Shown here: one piece after another, positions 19,130 to 26,518 of the stretch | Position numbering within the stretch: the stretch's first letter is position 1 | Layout of the letters: every line of letters starts with the position of its first letter | Assembly: GCA_022426185.1 (NCBI GenBank) | Contig: JAKMEB010000142.1 | Span: 1-37,708 of the forward strand | Length of the DNA: 37,708 nucleotides | From: Schleiferiaceae bacterium | Lineage (GTDB): Bacteria > Bacteroidota > Bacteroidia > Flavobacteriales > Schleiferiaceae | Reading direction: 5' to 3' | Program-made: the position numbers and the translations under genes | The notes under the pieces: model-generated | What the model saw: the letters and a program-made list of their open reading frames with translations, nothing else | Told to the model about the DNA's origin: nothing | Database searches by the model: none

Positions 19130-20341
19130 ATGAAATCTAAAAAAATTGTTTGGGGCATCGTGCTCTTAAATCTAGTCTTATTTAGTGCAAATGCACAACA
19201 AGCAGTGAACGATATCTCTTTTGGCAAAGGCCTCATGAACTACGTGGCAGCAGACAGCAGCTTTAGTGTGAAATTTGCGCCGCGCATGCAAGTACGCTAC
19301 TACGGAAGCAGTGACATTACAGACGGCCAGCTCGGGCCTGTTGAGCATGATTTTTTAGTTCGTCGCTCTCGTTTCAAATTTGACGGTTGGGCGTACCACC
19401 CAAGTATCAAATACAAAATGGAGTTCGGTCTAACCAACAATGATATCTCTGGAGCGAGCGAATTCACAAAAGGTGCACCACGCCTAATTTTGGATGCAGT
19501 TTTAAAATGGGGATTTGCACCGGGTTGGGAACTTTGGGCAGGTCAAACGAAACTTCCAGGAAACATCGAACGTGTGATTTCATCAGCCAACCTCCAGTTT
19601 GTAGATCGCTCCATGTTGAATAGTAAATTCAATATTGACCGTGATATGGGTATCCAACTCCGACATAAATCAAAAATTGGAGGTATCGTTACCAAGGAAA
19701 AAGTTGCCATCAGTCAAGGTGAAGGAAGAAATATCACCGTTGGAAACGTCGGAGGATTGCAATATACAGCACGTTTTGAGGCACTTCCTTTCGGCGAATT
19801 CAAAAAGAAAGGCGATTATATGGGCTCTTCAACTGTACGTGAATCCACAGCAAAACTTTTGGTGGCTTACACTTTTGACCACAACCGTAATGCAGTTAAA
19901 ACTAGATCTAATATGGGCTCGTACATGTATCTTACCGATGGTAGTGGTTTGTTCGAAACTGACATTACCACCCACTTCGTAGATGTTGCCTTTAAATACC
20001 AAGGATTATCAGTGATGTCGGAGTGGTCTTCTCGTAGTGCAGAGAACCCTATTGCCCTAAACGCAGACGGAACAGAAACTGGCGACATTGTTTCTGTAGG
20101 CCAAGCATTCAACTTCGCGGTTGGACAGTTTATCAGCGAGAAGGTGGAGATAGCTGCACGCTACACTACTATCAACTATGACTACTTAACAGGGATTGAG
20201 AACCCAACGCAGTACACTTTAGGTATCAACAAATTTGTTGTGGGTCATAAGCTTAAAGTACAAACAGACTTAAGTTACACTACCAAAGCTGGTGTAGCTG
20301 ACGGTGTAATGTTTAGAACTGGTTTCGAACTCCACTTTTAA
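19130..20341 (+). CDS. Phosphate-selective porin (OprP/OprO-like)
   Basis: Signal peptide MKSKKIVWGIVLLNLVLFSANAQ at 19130; RRSRFKFDGWAYHPSIKYKMEFGL; beta-barrel ending in aromatic residue; located beside phoB and PiT. Confidence 0.85.
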   Translation: MKSKKIVWGIVLLNLVLFSANAQQAVNDISFGKGLMNYVAADSSFSVKFAPRMQVRYYGSSDITDGQLGPVEHDFLVRRSRFKFDGWAYHPSIKYKMEFGLTNNDISGASEFTKGAPRLILDAVLKWGFAPGWELWAGQTKLPGNIERVISSANLQFVDRSMLNSKFNIDRDMGIQLRHKSKIGGIVTKEKVAISQGEGRNITVGNVGGLQYTARFEALPFGEFKKKGDYMGSSTVRESTAKLLVAYTFDHNRNAVKTRSNMGSYMYLTDGSGLFETDITTHFVDVAFKYQGLSVMSEWSSRSAENPIALNADGTETGDIVSVGQAFNFAVGQFISEKVEIAARYTTINYDYLTGIENPTQYTLGINKFVVGHKLKVQTDLSYTTKAGVADGVMFRTGFELHF

Positions 20342-20343
20342 AC

Positions 20344-20377
20344 TTAACCTTGAAGTAACACTAGGCGATTACATTCG
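20344..20377 (+). promoter_or_regulatory. Candidate Pho box plus -7-like element upstream of PiT gene
   Basis: TTAACCTTGAAGTAACA (11-bp spacing TTAACC/GTAACA) and TACATTCG 30 bp from repeat start; aligned with 19074-19107. Confidence 0.5.
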
Positions 20378-20394
20378 CTGTACAAATTAGAACT

Positions 20395-22638
20395 ATGGAT
20401 AGTATTTTCTACCTCATGATTTTCGCACTCGCCATCTTGGCAGTAGTGGATCTCGTTGTCGGCGTAAGTAATGACGCTGTGAACTTTTTGAATTCTGCGA
20501 TCGGCTCAAAAGCGATTTCGTTCAAGAAGATTATGATCATCGCCAGTCTTGGTGTCTTTGTTGGAGCTGTATTCTCTAGCGGTATGATGGAAGTCGCTCG
20601 TAAAGGGATCTTTACACCATCAGAATTCTATTTTGATGAAATCATGTTCATTTTCATGGCGGTGATGATCGGTGACATACTCCTTTTGGACTTCTTTAAC
20701 ACTTTAGGACTGCCCACATCTACCACGGTTTCCATTGTATTCAACTTATTGGGTGCAGCTGTAGTTATGGCACTGATCAAGATTGGAATGTCTGAAACAG
20801 AAACTGCTGCGGATCTCGTCAAATACATAAATACAGAGAAAGCCAAACAAATTATCTCTGGGATTTTATTGTCGGTGGTGATATCGTTTACGATTGGTAT
20901 GATCGTTCAATGGCTTTCTAGGTTAGTTTTCTCCTTTCAATACGAGAAGAAAATAAAGAATTTCGGCTTTGTGTTTGCTGGTCTTTGTCTAACAGCTATA
21001 GGCTACTTTATCTTTTTTAAAGGATTGAAGGGAACTCCATTCTATGGAGACATTAAGGAATTCCTAGCACAGAATATGATGCTCGTGATCGGTATGATGT
21101 TCGCTTTCTGGACCGTTTTAATGTTTATCATCGATAGAGTGTTCAAAATAAATGTCCTGATCATTGTTTTAGGAGTTGGGACTTTTGGCCTTGCTTTAGC
21201 GTTTGCAGGTAATGACTTGGTTAACTTCATTGGTGTACCGATGGCCGCTTATCACAGCTATGAAGCGTGGTCCGTTTCCGGCGTTCCTGCCTCTGAGTTC
21301 TCTATGGAAATTCTTTCAGAAAAGGTACCAACAGAACCTGTATTGCTTTTCTTGGCAGGCGCAATCATGGTGATAACCTTAGCGTTCTCCAAAAAGGCAC
21401 GCACTGTAGCAGAGACCTCTATTGATCTTTCTAGGCAAGGTGAAGGTAGTGAACGATTTAACCCAAATTTCCTTTCTAAGGCTATTGTTAAAGGTTCGTC
21501 GAAATTAGTTCAAGGGCTCAATTTTATTTTACCTGCAGGAGTGAAAACAAAAATTAGCAACAGTTTCGAGACACCGGCTATTGAAATTTCTCAAGAGAAG
21601 GCGAAAGAACTTCCTGCATTTGACCTCATTCGTGCTTCCATCAATCTAGCCGTTGCAGGTATTTTAATTTCCATCGCGACCAGCATGAAACTCCCTCTTT
21701 CTACTACCTACGTAACATTTATGGTTGCCATGGGTACTTCGCTCGCAGATAGAGCCTGGGGAAGAGAAAGTGCAGTATACCGCGTAGCTGGAGTACTTAA
21801 TGTGATTGGCGGTTGGTTCTTAACCGCAATCACTGCATTCTCAATTGCAGGTGCATTAACATACATCATCTACATAGGTCGTGGCCCAGCCATCGCCATC
21901 TTGCTACTTTTAGCTGCAGCATTGATTGTGCGTAATTATCTAAATCACAAGAAAGCAACGAAAAATGAACTTGACCATACTTCACTCAAGAAATCGGCAA
22001 GTAAAACGGTTCAAGGAATTATTGATGAAAGTGCAGATAACGTGGCGAAATCTATGTCCCGCACCAAGCGAATTTTTAGCGGTGTAGTAGATGGACTAGC
22101 GAATCAAGATGCTGCCGCACTAAAGAAAATGCGCAAGCGTGTAGGTAAGTTTGACGACGAAGTTGAAGAATTAAGAAATCATTTATTCTACTTCATCAAA
22201 AACCTAGATGACACATCAGTTCGCGGCAGTAACTTCTATATCATGATATTAGCAAATTTGACGGATGTGGTTCAGTCATTGGAATTTCTAGCCAAGAAAA
22301 GTTATAAGCACATTGACAATGCACACAAACCGTTAGGTCCTGCGCAAGTTCAAGATTTAAGAGATATCGAAGTAGCCTTAAGTACTTCGCTGGTCGCTAT
22401 TGAAACGGCGTTCCAAAATCAGTCTTTCGCAGACCTTGGAGCGTGTTTAGAGGCAGAACCTACCTTGCTTCAAACAATCTCTGATAAGGTTGACGCTCAG
22501 ATTGCGCGTACAAGAAAAGAAGAGGTCAGTCCAAAGAACACGACACTTTACTTCAATGTACTTTTGGAATCTAAAGACCTCGTAAAAGGAGTAATGCGCT
22601 TGGTAGAAGAATACCATAATAGCTCAGCGGACGCCTAA
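20395..22638 (+). CDS. PiT family inorganic phosphate transporter with C-terminal PhoU-like domain
   Basis: ORF 747 aa; GVSNDAVNFLNSAIGSKA, GLPTSTTVSIVFNLLGAA, AGNDLVNFIGVPMAA, LPLSTTYVTFMVAMGTSLADRAWG; helical soluble C-terminal ~200 aa. Confidence 0.93.
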   Translation: MDSIFYLMIFALAILAVVDLVVGVSNDAVNFLNSAIGSKAISFKKIMIIASLGVFVGAVFSSGMMEVARKGIFTPSEFYFDEIMFIFMAVMIGDILLLDFFNTLGLPTSTTVSIVFNLLGAAVVMALIKIGMSETETAADLVKYINTEKAKQIISGILLSVVISFTIGMIVQWLSRLVFSFQYEKKIKNFGFVFAGLCLTAIGYFIFFKGLKGTPFYGDIKEFLAQNMMLVIGMMFAFWTVLMFIIDRVFKINVLIIVLGVGTFGLALAFAGNDLVNFIGVPMAAYHSYEAWSVSGVPASEFSMEILSEKVPTEPVLLFLAGAIMVITLAFSKKARTVAETSIDLSRQGEGSERFNPNFLSKAIVKGSSKLVQGLNFILPAGVKTKISNSFETPAIEISQEKAKELPAFDLIRASINLAVAGILISIATSMKLPLSTTYVTFMVAMGTSLADRAWGRESAVYRVAGVLNVIGGWFLTAITAFSIAGALTYIIYIGRGPAIAILLLLAAALIVRNYLNHKKATKNELDHTSLKKSASKTVQGIIDESADNVAKSMSRTKRIFSGVVDGLANQDAAALKKMRKRVGKFDDEVEELRNHLFYFIKNLDDTSVRGSNFYIMILANLTDVVQSLEFLAKKSYKHIDNAHKPLGPAQVQDLRDIEVALSTSLVAIETAFQNQSFADLGACLEAEPTLLQTISDKVDAQIARTRKEEVSPKNTTLYFNVLLESKDLVKGVMRLVEEYHNSSADA

Positions 22639-22680
22639 CAGGCTCGTTGTCTTAATAGATTCTTTTAAGGAACATTCAAC

Positions 22681-22713
22681 AAAAAACCCGCCTCTTGAGA
22701 GGCGGGTTTTTTT
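22681..22713. terminator. Bidirectional intrinsic terminator downstream of PiT
   Basis: AAAAAACCCGCCTCT-TG-AGAGGCGGGTTTTTTT. Confidence 0.9.
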
Positions 22714-22735
22714 ATTTACCCTTTATGGTGTTTAA

Positions 22736-22921
22736 TCAAGCTACAATAAATTTATAACCAACACCTTTCACCGTTTTAATTTTATCATCGCCAATACGCT
22801 CTCTTAATCTGCGTATATGAACGTCAATGGTACGACCTCCAACTATCACGTCAAACTGCCAAATATTCTTCAGTACTTGGGCACCAGGGCGAACGTTTAA
22901 ATTGAGCTTCAGATACTCGCT
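22736..22921 (-). pseudogene. Truncated PhoB/OmpR-family winged-helix C-terminus (gene remnant)
   Basis: Minus-strand translation SEYLKLNLNVRPGAQVLKNIWQFDVIVGGRTIDVHIRRLRERIGDDKIKTVKGVGYKFIVA*, in-frame TAA just upstream (22922-22924), no receiver domain, about 5 residues missing in the helix region. Confidence 0.85.
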
Positions 22922-22950
22922 TTAACTCGGCCGCGATTAACTAATTTAGA

Positions 22951-22975
22951 CCCGCGCCTGTGGCGCGGGTTTTTT
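22951..22975 (+). terminator. Intrinsic-terminator-like hairpin ending at the next start codon
   Basis: CCCGCGCC-TGT-GGCGCGGG followed by TTTTTT, then ATG at 22976. Confidence 0.8.
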
Positions 22976-23977
22976 ATGCCATATCTCGACCACATAACGA
23001 AAGAAAATTTCGAATCAAATGCACTAGCGCTGTTTAGACGTCAGTATGCTGGTAATATTGGGTACCGCAAATGGTGCGACTTATTGCAACGAAACCCCAC
23101 AAATGTTCGAAACCTTGAGGCCATTCCCTTTTTACCAGTAGAGCAGTTTAAAAAAGACACCATTAAAACAGGGCAATGGGAAGCCGAATCCGTTTTTTCT
23201 TCTTCGACCACAACAGGCGGCACACCCAGCTTACATTATGTGAAATCTGTGGCAGAATACGATCAAGTCTATTTGGCTGGTTTTAAACGCGAATACGGCC
23301 CCATTGAAAACTGGACAGTTCTGGCTCTATTGCCCTCTTATTTAGAACGTGAAGGATCTTCATTGGTCCATATGGCGGAAGGCATGATTCGTGAAAGTGG
23401 TTCTAAGGATAGTGGGTTTTATTTATACAATCACGAGGATTTAATGAAGGTACTGGTTCGTTTAAAGACCCAAAAACGTCCCACGCTTTTATTAGGTGTC
23501 ACTTTCGCTTTATTGGATTTTGCTGAAAAACTTGGGCACGATCACTTTCAGATTGGTCCTCAATTGCATTTTCCCGAACTCCATATTATGGAGACTGGCG
23601 GAATGAAAGGACGCAGAAAGGAGTTGATTCGAGAGCAGGTACACGCTGCATTAAGGCACAGTTTTCCTTCCAGCTCACTAGATAGTGAATACGGAATGAC
23701 AGAGATGCTGAGTCAAGCGTACCTCATAGATTCCGGTTTGTTTAACTGTCCCCCATGGATGCGTGTCTATACGCGGGACATCGCCGATCCACTGGATGTG
23801 CCTAAACGAAACGGTAGTCGGGGTGCACTTCAAATTATTGATCTGGCCAACGAACACAGTTGTGCATTTTTAGCCTTATCGGATCAAGGCAGGGTTTTTG
23901 AAAATGGTACATTTGAGGTCTACGGCCGACTCGATAATAGTGAAATAAGAGGTTGTAATTTAATGGTGAGCTTATGA
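22976..23977 (+). CDS. LuxE-like acyl-protein synthetase / adenylate-forming enzyme
   Basis: ORF 333 aa; SSSTTTGGTPSLHYV, MTEMLSQAY, N-terminal FRRQYAGNIGYRKWCDLL typical of LuxE-like family. Confidence 0.82.
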   Translation: MPYLDHITKENFESNALALFRRQYAGNIGYRKWCDLLQRNPTNVRNLEAIPFLPVEQFKKDTIKTGQWEAESVFSSSTTTGGTPSLHYVKSVAEYDQVYLAGFKREYGPIENWTVLALLPSYLEREGSSLVHMAEGMIRESGSKDSGFYLYNHEDLMKVLVRLKTQKRPTLLLGVTFALLDFAEKLGHDHFQIGPQLHFPELHIMETGGMKGRRKELIREQVHAALRHSFPSSSLDSEYGMTEMLSQAYLIDSGLFNCPPWMRVYTRDIADPLDVPKRNGSRGALQIIDLANEHSCAFLALSDQGRVFENGTFEVYGRLDNSEIRGCNLMVSL

Positions 23978-24717
23978 GACAATTGCATGCATTCTGCTTT
24001 ATTACATTACTAGCGTTTTGTACCGTGGGCCACGCCCAGGTGGTTAGGCGTACAGCGAATTTCACTAACGGTGAAGGCACACTCAGCTTGCGCGATTCTG
24101 TTCGAATTTTTGCAAAGGATTTTAACGGAGGTTATTATGACGGTACGGCACACGTTTGGGTTCATGAAGACTTTGTCAACGCACTCGACAAAAGAGTCAT
24201 GGCCGATGCGGCCTTACTGAATGCTAAAAAAGATACGGTTGGGGCGGTATACACGAGCTATCCCATAGATTCACTTTGGGAAAGTAATGCAAGACGAATG
24301 TCAAAGTATTACGAGGTAGTTGTTTCCGGAAAGGTACTGGGCAGAGAATTGGAACGTAAAAGTTTTCCTACCAATTTCTTAGAAAATTACTTCAGCGGAC
24401 AGCGTCTCGGTGCAGTCAACGATAATTTGAAAGACGCCTTCAAAAAGAATGGATGGGAATACCAGCGTTTTGACGGGTACGAATGCTGGGCCTATTTAAA
24501 TAGAAGTTCGAATCCTACGGTGCCCGATTTTCAAGCGCTCTTTATTGTTCGCAGCGGTTTACCGTATTGCTTCGTGAATAAAGGGGAGCCTTTCGACTAT
24601 GCGAAGTTGAAAGAAAGTGAAAAACGAGAAAATGGAATGTTCTACTTCTTCCAGCGTCCTAATGATCGCTTCATGAAAGAGATCGATGATATCGTATTTA
24701 ATTACCTACCGCTCTAG
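23974..24717 (+). CDS. Hypothetical secreted protein
   Basis: ORF 247 aa; signal peptide [22 protein letters not shown]; 4-bp overlap with LuxE-like gene; no family recognised. Confidence 0.75.
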   Translation: MRQLHAFCFITLLAFCTVGHAQVVRRTANFTNGEGTLSLRDSVRIFAKDFNGGYYDGTAHVWVHEDFVNALDKRVMADAALLNAKKDTVGAVYTSYPIDSLWESNARRMSKYYEVVVSGKVLGRELERKSFPTNFLENYFSGQRLGAVNDNLKDAFKKNGWEYQRFDGYECWAYLNRSSNPTVPDFQALFIVRSGLPYCFVNKGEPFDYAKLKESEKRENGMFYFFQRPNDRFMKEIDDIVFNYLPL

Positions 24718-25994
24718 ATGACGCGAACGAGGTAATAGTTTTTCTTGCCTTTCTGCACTAGAATAAGGTTACCTGCAACCACATCTTCAGTCGTGAGCTT
24801 TTTCTCGACCGTTACTTTGGTTTTATTAATAGCGACGCCATTGCCTTGGACCATTTTTCTGGCCTCACCTTTTGATGGAAAAATAGCCGTTACTTCTGCT
24901 AATGCATCCACAATATCTAGTCCTGTTTCAAGCGATTTTACTGGCAACTCAAATTGGGGCACACCCTCAAAGACACTCATTAACGTTGCATTATCCAAAC
25001 CACGAAGTTGCTCTTCTGTTGCCTTACCAAACAAAATCTGTGAAGCGGCTTGGGCCTTCTCTAAATCTTCTTGACTGTGCACTCTAACTGTAATTTCCTC
25101 AGCCAGGGCTTTCTGTAATTTTCGCTGATGCGGCGCTTCTGCATGTTCAGCAATAAGTGCTTCAATGACCTCACGCGGTTGGATACTAAAAATCTTGATG
25201 TAGTTCTCTGCATCAGAATCGGCAGCGTTCAACCAAAACTGATAGAATGCATAGGGAGTTGTGCGTTTGGGGTCCAACCAAACATTACCACCCTCTGATT
25301 TTCCAAATTTAGTACCGTCCGCTTTTTTAATGAGCGGTGTGGTCAATGCGTGCGCCGATCCTCTGCCTAAGCGACGAATGAGCTCTGTTCCTGTAGTGAT
25401 GTTCCCCCATTGATCTGAACCTCCCATTTGAAGCTTGACCTTATGGTTCTTCCATAAATGGTAGAAGTCGTAGCCTTGGATTAATTGATACGAGAATTCG
25501 GTAAAACTCATACCCGTCTCCAATCTGTTTTTTACACTGTCTTTAGCCAACATGTAGTTCACACTCATGTGTTTACCTACATCACGAATGAATCCTAAAA
25601 AGTCGAAGTCTTTAAACCAATCGTAGTTGTTGACAATCTCCGCACTGTTTTCACCACAGTCAAAGTCTAAGAATTTTGCCAATTGCGCCTTTTGGCTTTC
25701 CAAGTTGTGGTTGAGCGTCTCTAGATCCAATAGATTGCGCTCTGCACTTTTCCCGGAAGGATCACCCACCATACCCGTTGCGCCACCGACCAATGCGATT
25801 GGCTTGTGTCCCGCACGCTGGAAATGAACGAGCGTCATAATTTGCACCATGTTTCCTACTCCTAAAGAATCTGCTGTTGGATCAAAACCGATGTAACCAC
25901 TGACCATTTCCTGGGTAAGTAATTCCTCAGTATCTGGCATGATATCGTGTAACATACCGCGCCATTTCAATTCTTCTACAAAGTTGGTGTTCAT
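24714..25994 (-). CDS. tyrS: Tyrosyl-tRNA synthetase
   Basis: ORF 426 aa; [41 protein letters not shown]-terminal S4 domain. Confidence 0.97.
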   Translation of the reverse strand: MNTNFVEELKWRGMLHDIMPDTEELLTQEMVSGYIGFDPTADSLGVGNMVQIMTLVHFQRAGHKPIALVGGATGMVGDPSGKSAERNLLDLETLNHNLESQKAQLAKFLDFDCGENSAEIVNNYDWFKDFDFLGFIRDVGKHMSVNYMLAKDSVKNRLETGMSFTEFSYQLIQGYDFYHLWKNHKVKLQMGGSDQWGNITTGTELIRRLGRGSAHALTTPLIKKADGTKFGKSEGGNVWLDPKRTTPYAFYQFWLNAADSDAENYIKIFSIQPREVIEALIAEHAEAPHQRKLQKALAEEITVRVHSQEDLEKAQAASQILFGKATEEQLRGLDNATLMSVFEGVPQFELPVKSLETGLDIVDALAEVTAIFPSKGEARKMVQGNGVAINKTKVTVEKKLTTEDVVAGNLILVQKGKKNYYLVRVI

Positions 25995-26035
25995 CGTGCT
26001 TATGATGGGTTAATAATCAACGGCTAAAATAACCA

Positions 26036-26455
26036 TCATTCGTCTCTCACACCCAACTCTTCCATTAAATCTGGATTTTCGAACAAGTAGGCTTTGAATC
26101 GGAGGTCGTTGGGCTGAAACAACTGAAGATCATCTACAAAGAGCGGCACTTCAATTTCGGGATCTTTAACATCAACAATGCAAAAGCAACCGCGCTTAGT
26201 CGACCATAGGAAGGCGCCTAATCGGTCTCGATTCTCCTCTAAACGGTATTCAATAATATCCCACTCATGAAGCATTTTACGATCAATATCATAAATACCG
26301 ATGCTTTCATCGATCTGATTATGTTCAATTTTAATGCCCGACCACCAAAAACCGTCGCGACTGTAAAAAAGTGTGCGCCCGCCAATTTTCCTTGCGTAGC
26401 CCACAACTTTCTGATCTTGACGAAGTCGGTACCGTTCTTCTAGCGTTGCTTCCAT
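26036..26455 (-). CDS. Hypothetical protein, 139 aa
   Basis: ORF with plausible spacing between tyrS and dsbD; no confident family. Confidence 0.65.
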   Translation of the reverse strand: MEATLEERYRLRQDQKVVGYARKIGGRTLFYSRDGFWWSGIKIEHNQIDESIGIYDIDRKMLHEWDIIEYRLEENRDRLGAFLWSTKRGCFCIVDVKDPEIEVPLFVDDLQLFQPNDLRFKAYLFENPDLMEELGVRDE

Positions 26456-26466
26456 ATCTAAATGAC

Positions 26467-26499
26467 AACGCCCGGAGCAGATGGTTCTGTCCGGGCGTT
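26467..26499 (-). terminator. Terminator-like hairpin downstream of dsbD (weak T-tract)
   Basis: AACGCCCGGA ... TCCGGGCGTT perfect 10-bp stem, 13-nt loop; minus-strand tail GTCATTTAG. Confidence 0.5.
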
Positions 26500-26518
26500 A
26501 GAAATATTAAAAAGCAAT

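Noticed and set aside
18973-19236. N-terminal extension of the phoB ORF
   Set aside because: Receiver domain starts directly after MESDKAK (18972); the extension is intergenic regulatory DNA.
22976-23977. LuxE-like gene as part of a bioluminescence operon
   Set aside because: No luxC, luxD, luxA or luxB homologs in the window; such paralogs occur in non-luminous Bacteroidota.
24511-24530. GTTCGAATCCTAC resembling a tRNA T-loop
   Set aside because: Lies inside the secreted-protein CDS (RSSNPTV), no acceptor or anticodon arm around it.
26002-26039. Imperfect inverted repeat ATGATGGGTTA...TAACCATCAT upstream of tyrS
   Set aside because: Bulged, AT-rich, overlaps the stop codon of the neighbouring ORF; no T-box or other riboswitch features seen.
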